NCBI GenBank assembly: GCA_964631175.1
Contig: CAZVWH010000085.1
Span: forward strand, 1-11,653
Length of the DNA: 11,653 nucleotides
DNA from: CAZVWH01 sp964631175
GTDB taxonomy: Bacteria > Planctomycetota > Phycisphaerae > Sedimentisphaerales > Anaerobacaceae
Direction: 5' to 3'
Numbering within the stretch: position 1 is the stretch's first letter; each line of letters opens with the position of its first letter. This document shows positions 1 through 6,955 of the stretch, in pieces. The notes below the pieces were generated by a model, which searched no databases, had not been told where the DNA came from, and saw nothing but the letters and a program-made list of their open reading frames with translations. Made by a program: the position numbers and the translations under genes.

Positions 1-56
1 ATCATGAAACCTTTGCGAAAAAACTCAAAGCTGATGTTTATTTTGCTCGGCCGTAG
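1..56 (+). pseudogene. IS30-family transposase fragment (internal piece)
   Basis: Frame 3 of the plus strand is open from the window edge to a TAG at 54-56 and encodes HETFAKKLKADVYFARP. This matches, from memory, the region just before the ASWERGTNENTNG block of IS30-family DDE transposases, where the usual text is HE-x-A-x-x-L-x-A-D-V-Y-F-A-x-P-Y. The conserved Tyr after Pro is replaced here by the stop, and none of the following block is present, so only an internal slice of the transposase is seen. It runs into the broken GT2 gene on the opposite strand, and bases 47-55 can be read as either partner. No terminal inverted repeat lies at the junction, so this is not a simple insertion end. 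The piece is short and recognised by pattern only. Confidence 0.68.
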
Positions 57-388
57 CATATAGCAATATTTGAATTGCTTTGCATTGGTTTTATTAGCTC
101 GGCAATCATATATTTATCGGCAGGAATGACATCCTGGGTAAGAAATATTATAAATTCACTATTCGTTTGGCCTGCAGCTAAGTTTCGTGTTGTGCCATGG
201 TCAAAATCGGTACGATTCATTTTTATTACTTTGCAGCTACGATTTTGAGCTATCTTTGCTGTGCTGTCGTTGCTGCTAGAGTCGATGATCAGAATTTCTT
301 CCGCCTTGAATGTTTGAGCGTCTAAAGCATCAAGCAGCTTGCCGAAGTCAGCACCGACATTAAGCGTGGGTATAATTATGCTAAGCAT
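38..388 (-). pseudogene. GT2 glycosyltransferase (rhamnosyltransferase-like), 3' truncated
   Basis: This is the N-terminal part of a GT-A fold family 2 glycosyltransferase that would transfer an NDP-sugar to a growing glycan in the cytoplasm. It starts at ATG 386-388 with the Rossmann strand MLSIIIPTLN (residues 1-10). The DSSSNDST motif (36-43) and a FDHGTTRNLAA block (62-72), typical of bacterial rhamnosyltransferase-type GT2 enzymes, follow. TQD at 84-86 sits where the metal-binding acidic motif is expected. Members of this group are usually near 300 residues. Here homology stops at CYGR (111-114), followed by AK and a TAA at 38-40, so the acceptor half is missing. The break coincides with the IS30-like piece. 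It lies 26 bp downstream of the preceding GT gene with no strong ribosome-binding site, and is probably the same operon. The broken product is unlikely to be active, unless the join is an assembly artefact. Confidence 0.8.
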
Positions 389-414
389 AATAAATAGCTT
401 GAACTTATGGAATC

Positions 415-1512
415 CTACAATTGGGACAAAACAGCTCTTAGCGATTCTGCCTTTGAAGACCAGTCATTGATTTTGGCTACTTCTTTTCTTTTCAGTTTGA
501 TGTCAAAGCTCCTCTCCGAAAAGGCTTGTTCTAATCTGTTCAGGAAATCCAATTGATCTGTTGCAGTAAATATTAGTTGACTGTACGGCATAAGTTCTTT
601 CATTCTATAGGTTACAACAGGCTTGCCTAAAGCAAAATACTCATAAAGCTTAGTAGGATTTATCGTATCGGCAAACTTATTAGGTGTAAAAGGTATCAAA
701 CAAACATCAAATTGATTACAATAGTGGGGCAAAATAGTATAATTTTTCTGCCCGAGAAATTTGAGATTATCCCTCATAGGTAGATGCCGAATCTTTATGG
801 GTCCCACAAAAACAAAATCGATATCTTTTCTGCAGTCCGCGAGGAAAGTTACGGTTTTGAAATCTACCCACTTATCAATGGAACCTATATAGCCAGCTAT
901 TCTACGCATTCCTTGCAGGTCAGTGGGTCTGGTAAACCTGGATTTATTGAAGAAATCAAAATCAACACCATTGCCTATTAGAACTGTTCTTTTATTAAAC
1001 ATTTTGGCCTTTTCAAATAGAGCTGTGGAAGTTGTAATTATAAGGCTGGCATTTCTACCAAGCCATTTTTCTGTTTCTATTATATCCTTTTTTATCGGCG
1101 CGTGAATTTCAGCATAATCATCCATCATTTCATATACTAATATCTTAAATTTTAATTGTTCTAACAAATGAGGCATAAGTTTCGACGGCGATGTTACCCA
1201 GACTACTGTGTCATTGTTTGTTAGTGGTTGAAGTTGCTTTTTTAGGAGATGCTGATTGATCCTGTTAATGCTGGGATTAATTATTGGCAGAAAAATCGGG
1301 TTTTTGATTATCAAACCATCATTGGAATTTTGCGTCTTGAAAAAAACAAAGAATCTCTTTATGGCTCTATTAAAGTCTGATGGTTTAGGGTTTCTTAACC
1401 CCAAAGGTTGTACGTAAGTGAAGTCAAAGTACTTTGCGAGTCTTTGAGCTAAATGCTGGGGTCTCTGACGTATAGATCCCCAGTCTATCGGTGCAAAATA
1501 AAGAATTTTCAA
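415..1512 (-). CDS. GT4-like glycosyltransferase
   Basis: Predicted cytoplasmic GT-B fold glycosyltransferase of 365 residues, a full length for the family. The N-terminal Rossmann domain opens with KILYFAPIDW and carries an RQRPQH motif (15-20), a YEMMDDY segment (127-133) and a GNGVD linker motif (180-184) before the C-terminal domain. That domain has GYIGSIDKW (207-215), FVGP (235-238) and NPTKLYEYFALGKPVV (285-300), the usual nucleotide-sugar site with the E-x7-type arrangement around Glu291. The start is TTG at 1510-1512, overlapping the wecB stop as TTGA, with a purine-rich GAGAGGCGAG just upstream. The next in-frame Met is at residue 113, so TTG is the only sensible start. It is clearly related to the N-terminal half of the double transferase at 2694-4727. 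Donor and acceptor cannot be told from sequence. Confidence 0.88.
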   Translation of the reverse strand: MKILYFAPIDWGSIRQRPQHLAQRLAKYFDFTYVQPLGLRNPKPSDFNRAIKRFFVFFKTQNSNDGLIIKNPIFLPIINPSINRINQHLLKKQLQPLTNNDTVVWVTSPSKLMPHLLEQLKFKILVYEMMDDYAEIHAPIKKDIIETEKWLGRNASLIITTSTALFEKAKMFNKRTVLIGNGVDFDFFNKSRFTRPTDLQGMRRIAGYIGSIDKWVDFKTVTFLADCRKDIDFVFVGPIKIRHLPMRDNLKFLGQKNYTILPHYCNQFDVCLIPFTPNKFADTINPTKLYEYFALGKPVVTYRMKELMPYSQLIFTATDQLDFLNRLEQAFSERSFDIKLKRKEVAKINDWSSKAESLRAVLSQL

Positions 1513-2624
1513 CGGACTCGCCTCTCTAAGATTCTTAATATCCTGTCAGCGGCCTTCCCATCGCCATACTGATTTGTCGCTTTTGCCATTCTTTCATATT
1601 CTCTTTTATTCGTTAGCAAAGTAGCGGCTTCTTTTAATATATTTTCTCTTTGAGTCCCAACAAGTTTTGCAGTACCAGCTTCTATTCCTTCGGGTCTTTC
1701 TGTCGTATCCCGCATAACCAAGACAGGTTTGCCGAGAGCCGGAGCTTCTTCTTGAATGCCACCAGAGTCCGTGAGTACGAAATATGCTCTTTTCATAAGC
1801 CACACTAAATAAGGATATCCCAGAGGCTCTAATAAATGCACATTTTTTATTTTTCTTAATATTCTGTTTACGGGTTGACATACATTCGGATTTAAGTGAA
1901 CCGGATAAATGGTTTCGCTCTCCTTGAATGTCTCAGCAAGAGTTTTTAAGGCGTAGCAAATATTTTCAAACGTCTTTCCAAAGCTCTCTCGCCTATGTCC
2001 AGTTATGAGAATAATTTTCTTAGAAAAATCTATAAAGTCAAAGTACTTGTGATATCTCTTTCCTCCTTCTTTCTTGATAATATCCAGACATAGGTACAGA
2101 GCATCTACGACAGTATTGCCAACTGTACAGACGTTTTTTATTATACCTTCGTTTGAGAGGTTTTTTGCTGCTTTAATGGTGGGAGCGAAATGATAATCAG
2201 CTAGATGGTCTATAAGTATTCTGTTGATCTCTTCGGGGTAGGGGGAAAACTTATTTCCAGTTCTCAAGCCTGCTTCAATGTGAGCCACCTTTATCTTTTT
2301 ATAATATCCTGCCAATGCTCCTACAAAGGCCGTCGTTGTGTCTCCTTGAACGAATATCAAATCTGGCGTTTTTTCTTTCAAAGCCCCATCTAAAGTGACT
2401 AAAGCTTTGGAGGTGATATCAAATAGAGATTGATTATCGCTCATCAAATTCAAGTCAAAATCTGGCTTAATATCGAAAAAGCCCAACACCTGATCAAGCA
2501 TTTCCCTATGTTGTGCAGTAATACAAACTTTGATCTGATGAATTCCTTCTTCCTTCCCCTTCAAAATCAAAGGCGCCAGCTTTATAGCCTCAGGCCGTGT
2601 ACCAAAGATAAAAACGATTTTCAT
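1509..2624 (-). CDS. wecB: UDP-N-acetylglucosamine 2-epimerase (non-hydrolysing)
   Basis: Interconverts UDP-GlcNAc and UDP-ManNAc in the cytoplasm, supplying ManNAc-type sugars for surface glycans. The 371-residue length and motifs match the non-hydrolysing family: FGTRPEAIKLAPL (7-19), TAQHREML (36-43), QGDT with Asp95, HIEAGLRT with Glu117, PEEINR with Glu131, TGHRRESFG with His210, and the allosteric/UDP-binding stretch TDSGGIQEEAPALGKP (285-300) followed by TERPE (308-312). All catalytic positions known from E. coli WecB appear to be present. It begins at ATG 2622-2624, 69 bp after the upstream glycosyltransferase stop, with only a weak ribosome-binding site, and ends by overlapping the next gene's TTG start. 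No UDP-ManNAc dehydrogenase (WecC) is in the window, so the product could be used as ManNAc itself or be oxidised by an enzyme encoded elsewhere. Confidence 0.95.
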   Translation of the reverse strand: MKIVFIFGTRPEAIKLAPLILKGKEEGIHQIKVCITAQHREMLDQVLGFFDIKPDFDLNLMSDNQSLFDITSKALVTLDGALKEKTPDLIFVQGDTTTAFVGALAGYYKKIKVAHIEAGLRTGNKFSPYPEEINRILIDHLADYHFAPTIKAAKNLSNEGIIKNVCTVGNTVVDALYLCLDIIKKEGGKRYHKYFDFIDFSKKIILITGHRRESFGKTFENICYALKTLAETFKESETIYPVHLNPNVCQPVNRILRKIKNVHLLEPLGYPYLVWLMKRAYFVLTDSGGIQEEAPALGKPVLVMRDTTERPEGIEAGTAKLVGTQRENILKEAATLLTNKREYERMAKATNQYGDGKAADRILRILERRVR

Positions 2625-2693
2625 ATTTTACAATTCTTAGAACGGCAAACCGTAAAGACCTTAGTTTCTGTTATTTTTTTCTACGCCAAACTT

Positions 2694-4727
2694 TTAATAT
2701 CTATATTTGTGTGGGTTCCATTTCAATTGCCATTTTTTTTCCCACCTTTTCTTGTTCTTCTCAAATATTGTATTGTACATATTTGGATTGAGTTTGCCGA
2801 ATGATGCTCCCCCAAAATGATGTATGAAGACATCTTCAGCGCATATTACTTTGAGCCCAGCCTTTCTGGTCCTCAGTGCATAATCATCGTCCTCAAACAT
2901 GCCGATGGAAAACTGCTCATCCAGAAGCCCTACCCTATCTATGGTCTGTCTTGACATGGCTACGCAAAACATAGCAAGCACAGGTATCTCAAAAAACTTT
3001 CCTTTCTTCTTTGCTGTATAATGTTCTGTAAAAATCTCCATAGTGGATAAATTCTTATAGTCTACGTTGATTTTTGCCTCGTTGCCTATGCAATTCGTAA
3101 TAGGCCCAACTGTCCCTACTGCTGGGTTTTTTATAAAATATTTTATAAGGCCGCTTATCCAGCCTTTTGTAACGATCGTGTCGTTATTTAAAAGGATTAT
3201 GTATTGGCCATGAGACTGTCTCATCCCTATGTTACTAGCCGCTGCAAAACCGGCGTTTTGTTTATTCGATATGACTCTGATATTCTTATGTTGACCCTTT
3301 AATTCCATAAGGTAATCTTGCGTTCCATCCGATGATGCATTATCAACGACTATCAATTCGTAATTGGGATAAGCTGTTTTGGTGAAAATGCTATTGATAC
3401 AGAGTTGCGTATGTTTCAAGTTATTGTAAGTAATTATGACAATGGATACCAGTGGATAAGATGCAGTTATGAGTTCCGCAATGTCATTTACTCTTTTGCT
3501 CCAGTCATTCGCGCGTGCAAATTCGATCCTCTTTTTCGCCAAACTTTCATCTGTTTCCTCCAATTCTTTTTGGATATTTCTTAGGAATTCCTCTTTGTCT
3601 TCGCAAAGATAAACAAAATCGCTGTATGGTAAAAGTTCAGGCAATTTAGTAGAAACTATAGGCTTGCCTGAACTTGCAAACTCGTAGAACTTTACTGGGT
3701 TGGTGGATAACGTCAAATCATTTAACTTGAACGGTATGATACATACATTGAACCAGTATAAATATTTTGGAAGTTGGATGTATGGTTTTTCACCCAATAT
3801 GTATACATTCTTGTATTTCCTTAGCCGAGTAATATCAGAACCAAGGGTGTGTCCAATAAGAACAATATTCCAATTGGGTTTTCGCGTTGCTACATATTCA
3901 ACTACTTCTGAATCAAACCATTCGGCTATCGCACCATAGTAACCTATAATTGGTTGTCTGATATGCTGCAATAGCTTGTTGGGTTGCAGATTATGGAAAT
4001 GTTCAAATTCTGCTGCATTTTTTACAAGTACGACTTTATCGCATTTCTGTTTAACTTTGTAGTATAGTCTAGTTGATGATGCGATGCAAAAGTCGCTTTC
4101 TTTTATGAGCATTTCTTGAAGTGCTGCCATGTCGGCATCAATTCCTTTAAATTCAGAGAATTCGTCTAAACAGTCAAACACCATTTTTGTGTCATACTCT
4201 TGCTGGAGCTGTTTAGCCAGAGGATACCAAAGGGGGAAATTCACGAAGGCGACTGCTTCTTTTATCTGGAAATTAGCAAAAAGGTCTCGCATTGCTTTGC
4301 TAAGAATTCCAGATCCATTTCGGATATCGGCATTATATATAGCGGTGTTTTCATTATAGGGCAGTCTTATTTCGTACACGTTATCCAGCAACTGTCTGCT
4401 TGTATATGATGCCTGTTTTCGCAGATTGATGCTTACATAAAAGATTCTGTGGCCTCTCTTTGCGAACCTTGTTGCTATCTGTTGTGGCCGCTGAAACCTA
4501 AAATTCCAGTTGATTATGGAGAAGAAAAATACATCGTAGGTATTTGCTTGCGAAAAATAATCCTTTTGGGTAGCACGTTTCAGTAGCCTGTTCTTGTTGG
4601 GACCGCTCATAAGCGGTGCGCGACCGCATCCGTATTTTACTTTTTTCAAAAATCTCCATGCCAAGCTACTAAAGCCTTCTGACCGCCAAATCTGAAATGC
4701 TCTGCGTATAAGGCTATACACTTTCAT
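2694..4727 (-). CDS. Fused GT4-GT2 double glycosyltransferase
   Basis: 677-residue cytoplasmic protein with two glycosyltransferase modules. Residues 1-60 form a basic leader. Residues 64-420 are a GT4-like GT-B module with an RFQRPQQ motif (78-83), FDCLDEF (184-190), GYYGAIAEW (262-270) and NPVKFYEFASSGKPIV (343-358). Residues 424-640 are a GT2 GT-A module with VSIVIITYNN, VVDNASSDGT (460-469), the NND metal-site motif in LLNNDT (512-517), and FEDDDY (611-616) holding the likely catalytic-base ED. A basic, Trp- and Lys-rich tail follows. Both modules look complete, so it may add two successive sugars. The GT4 half resembles the separate enzyme at 415-1512. It starts at ATG 4725-4727, 21 bp after the Wzt-methyltransferase stop, in the same presumed operon. 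Sugar specificity cannot be read from sequence. Confidence 0.9.
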   Translation of the reverse strand: MKVYSLIRRAFQIWRSEGFSSLAWRFLKKVKYGCGRAPLMSGPNKNRLLKRATQKDYFSQANTYDVFFFSIINWNFRFQRPQQIATRFAKRGHRIFYVSINLRKQASYTSRQLLDNVYEIRLPYNENTAIYNADIRNGSGILSKAMRDLFANFQIKEAVAFVNFPLWYPLAKQLQQEYDTKMVFDCLDEFSEFKGIDADMAALQEMLIKESDFCIASSTRLYYKVKQKCDKVVLVKNAAEFEHFHNLQPNKLLQHIRQPIIGYYGAIAEWFDSEVVEYVATRKPNWNIVLIGHTLGSDITRLRKYKNVYILGEKPYIQLPKYLYWFNVCIIPFKLNDLTLSTNPVKFYEFASSGKPIVSTKLPELLPYSDFVYLCEDKEEFLRNIQKELEETDESLAKKRIEFARANDWSKRVNDIAELITASYPLVSIVIITYNNLKHTQLCINSIFTKTAYPNYELIVVDNASSDGTQDYLMELKGQHKNIRVISNKQNAGFAAASNIGMRQSHGQYIILLNNDTIVTKGWISGLIKYFIKNPAVGTVGPITNCIGNEAKINVDYKNLSTMEIFTEHYTAKKKGKFFEIPVLAMFCVAMSRQTIDRVGLLDEQFSIGMFEDDDYALRTRKAGLKVICAEDVFIHHFGGASFGKLNPNMYNTIFEKNKKRWEKKWQLKWNPHKYRY

Positions 4728-4748
4728 AGTTGACTCGCTAACATACCA

Positions 4749-6140
4749 CTAAGCGTTTTTTCCCTTCATGTAAATGAAAAGTGCTTGTCTACCATACCAA
4801 TACTTCGATACCACATCAATTACTCTAAAATATACAAGCGCAAAATCACTTATTTTTGATGGAAAACTTGACCGGCCAAAAACGTAAAAATGCTCTGCGA
4901 TAGGGTTCTGCTCTTGAAAAGGAACCAAACCAACCAGGTAAAAGCGAGTATGCATCAAAAGCTTCCTTAATACCCAATAGGGTTCTTGAAAGTGTTCCAG
5001 AGTGTTGGAAGTAAATATAACATCAAACTGGTCGTTTATATTTTCCAGTGGAGTGTCTCGAAAGTTTATATAAGGATACTTTCTTTTTGCCTTTTCGATT
5101 GCTATATCCGATATATCAAGCCCTTCAACCTTTGCTCCTTTTCTTTCAAATTTCTTAAATAGTAAATTGGTACCATCGCCTTCAGCACAACCCCAATCAA
5201 GGATAGATAAGTTCTCCTTTTTCATGTTGTAAAAAACTTTCCGTGGAAGGTTTTTTATCGCGAGCTTATAAAAGAATTCACTCTGTTTAGGTCCTTCGCA
5301 TAGTTCCCAATCCTCACTAAATCTTTTATCCCAATACTCCTTAGCGTTAATGTCAGTTGGTATTTCGGTATTACCACAACAATGAGTGTTTCCAGAAGCA
5401 GCATTATTGGTATCCGGCTGGTCACATCCGTGTATGTACATCGGTAAGACTTGCTCTGGCTTACCATCGCATCTCAGCCTACCTTCTTCCAATAGAATCA
5501 CCCTATCACAAAAACGTTCAATAGCGTTTAAATCGTGGCTTACAAATAGAATTGTTCGGCCATCTTTCTTGAAATTCTCAAAAACATTATAACATTTCTG
5601 CTGAAAATCTATATCGCCTACGGCTAAAACTTCATCCACCAACAGTATCGGGCTTTCAATGCTGACCGTGATGGAAAAGCCCAGCCTAACCTGCATCCCA
5701 GATGACAGATTCTTTAATTTCGCATCAATAAATCTTTCCAATCCGGAGAAATCAATTATCCAGTCATACTTGCCTTCAATTTCTTGCCGTGACATTCCAA
5801 GCAAAGCGCCGTAGAGAAAAATGTTATCTCTAACTGTAAGGTCACCTTGAAACCCCACCCATAGCTCAAGAAAAGGCGCCACATTCCCCCCTACAGATAT
5901 TTTACCTGATGTCGGTTCGATTACCTTAGCTATAAGTTTTAACAACGTTGACTTGCCCGCACCATTTTTGCCGATGATCCCTAAGAACTCGCCCTCATTA
6001 ACTCTCAGGTTAATATCATGTAGAGCATAGAGCTCTTCGTAAGTGTTCTTACTCAGAATGCTGACAAACCGCTGGCGCAAGGTAGCCCTTATATCGTGCG
6101 GCAGACGAAATATTTTAGTTACATTTTCAAGAGCTATCAT
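4749..6140 (-). CDS. wzt: Wzt-type ABC exporter ATPase fused to a SAM methyltransferase
   Basis: 463 residues. Residues 1-235 are a complete nucleotide-binding domain of the polysaccharide-export (Wzt/TagH/RfbE) type: Walker A GKNGAGKST (57-65), signature LSSGM (145-149), Walker B ILLVDE (165-170) and H-loop SHD (201-203). A roughly 30-residue polar linker with Cys239, Cys254 and Cys255 follows. From about 265 a class I SAM-dependent methyltransferase begins: EYWDKRF (268-274), motif I LDWGCAEGDGT (314-324), LDIS with the ribose-binding acid (341-344), FDVIFTSNTLEHF (372-384). There is no sign of the beta-sandwich glycan-binding domain found at the C-terminus of some Wzt proteins. The ATG at 6138-6140 overlaps the permease stop as ATGA, behind a GAGG ribosome-binding site. 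ATPase function is secure. The idea that the methyltransferase caps or decorates the exported glycan is inference. Confidence 0.92.
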   Translation of the reverse strand: MIALENVTKIFRLPHDIRATLRQRFVSILSKNTYEELYALHDINLRVNEGEFLGIIGKNGAGKSTLLKLIAKVIEPTSGKISVGGNVAPFLELWVGFQGDLTVRDNIFLYGALLGMSRQEIEGKYDWIIDFSGLERFIDAKLKNLSSGMQVRLGFSITVSIESPILLVDEVLAVGDIDFQQKCYNVFENFKKDGRTILFVSHDLNAIERFCDRVILLEEGRLRCDGKPEQVLPMYIHGCDQPDTNNAASGNTHCCGNTEIPTDINAKEYWDKRFSEDWELCEGPKQSEFFYKLAIKNLPRKVFYNMKKENLSILDWGCAEGDGTNLLFKKFERKGAKVEGLDISDIAIEKAKRKYPYINFRDTPLENINDQFDVIFTSNTLEHFQEPYWVLRKLLMHTRFYLVGLVPFQEQNPIAEHFYVFGRSSFPSKISDFALVYFRVIDVVSKYWYGRQALFIYMKGKNA

Positions 6141-6955
6141 AAAACCTCAGCAAAACTGCGCGATAATTTATTAAACATTGCTAATCCTACGACGAACAAA
6201 CAGGCTGCCACAGAGAGTATGATAATATGGTTTCTAAAGCCCAAGAAATCGCTGCCTGAACCGATAAGGGCCTCTCTACAGCCCTGGATAATTCTGGCCA
6301 CTGGATTTAGAAATATAAATTTATGGTATTTCACCGGCACTATTGAAATCGGATATATAATTGGCGTCGCCCAAAAACCAAGCTGAACAAAGACCTCCCA
6401 AATGTGATGAATGTCCCGAAATCTCGGAAATAATGAGCATAAAAAAAGAGCAAGTCCTAAAACAAATATATAAAGCTCAACTAAATAAACTGCTAGGTAT
6501 AATGCGCTGATTCGAAAATGGATCCCGGAAAAAACAAAAAATAGAAAAAAGACACCTATATTAAGCACTAAGGTCAGTAAAGATGTTAAGGAGGATGCAA
6601 CAACAATGATCCATCGTGGAAAATAAATCTTTTTAATTATTGATGCCTTGCCTTCCAATAAGACCATGCTGTTTAGGGTTACCTCGGACAGGAAATTCCA
6701 GAGAATAATTCCTAAAAGAAGATATAGTCTATAATTTTCAACTTCCCATCTGACGAATACCGAAAATACGAGATACAATGTGCCGAACATCAACAACGGC
6801 TTAAGCAAACTCCATAGATACCCTAAAATGGAATTGTCGTACTTAATCTTAAAATCTGTTATCGCCATTGTCAGTGTCAGGAATAGATAATTCTTTCTGC
6901 CCGAAAGGTTCTTTTGCTGGTAACTTTTTATATATGATGATACTGACTTTTTCAT
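6137..6955 (-). CDS. wzm: Wzm-type ABC-2 polysaccharide export permease
   Basis: Inner-membrane partner of the ATPase encoded next, forming the channel that moves lipid-linked glycan across the membrane. The amphipathic entry segment AITDFKIKYDNSILGYLW and about six hydrophobic helices fit the ABC-2/TagG/RfbA permease family, as do ARIIQGCREALIGSG near the C-terminus and a length near 270. I chose ATG 6953-6955 because a purine-rich GGATAGAAGA sits just before it and homologues carry some 25 residues before the KxxY-x-S-x-LG motif. ATG 6968-6970 (five residues longer) is also possible. ATG 6866-6868 would cut into the entry helix but would shrink the overlap with the upstream gene to 20 bp. 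With the chosen start the overlap is 107 bp. It ends in an ATGA overlap with the ATPase. Confidence 0.9.
   Translation of the reverse strand: MKKSVSSYIKSYQQKNLSGRKNYLFLTLTMAITDFKIKYDNSILGYLWSLLKPLLMFGTLYLVFSVFVRWEVENYRLYLLLGIILWNFLSEVTLNSMVLLEGKASIIKKIYFPRWIIVVASSLTSLLTLVLNIGVFFLFFVFSGIHFRISALYLAVYLVELYIFVLGLALFLCSLFPRFRDIHHIWEVFVQLGFWATPIIYPISIVPVKYHKFIFLNPVARIIQGCREALIGSGSDFLGFRNHIIILSVAACLFVVGLAMFNKLSRSFAEVL

Noticed and set aside
784..1105. Plus-strand open frames opposite the GT4 gene
   Set aside because: Antisense shadows of a confident coding region, without ribosome-binding sites or recognisable protein motifs.
1606..1881. Minus-strand 91-residue open frame inside wecB
   Set aside because: It lies in another frame of a well-conserved gene, shows no family resemblance, and has strongly basic, repeat-poor shadow-type composition.
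2642..2653. Hairpin ACGG-CAAA-CCGT between the double glycosyltransferase and wecB as a terminator
   Set aside because: The stem is only 4 bp and, read in the direction of transcription, no U-tract follows. The operon continues with wecB 18 bp later.
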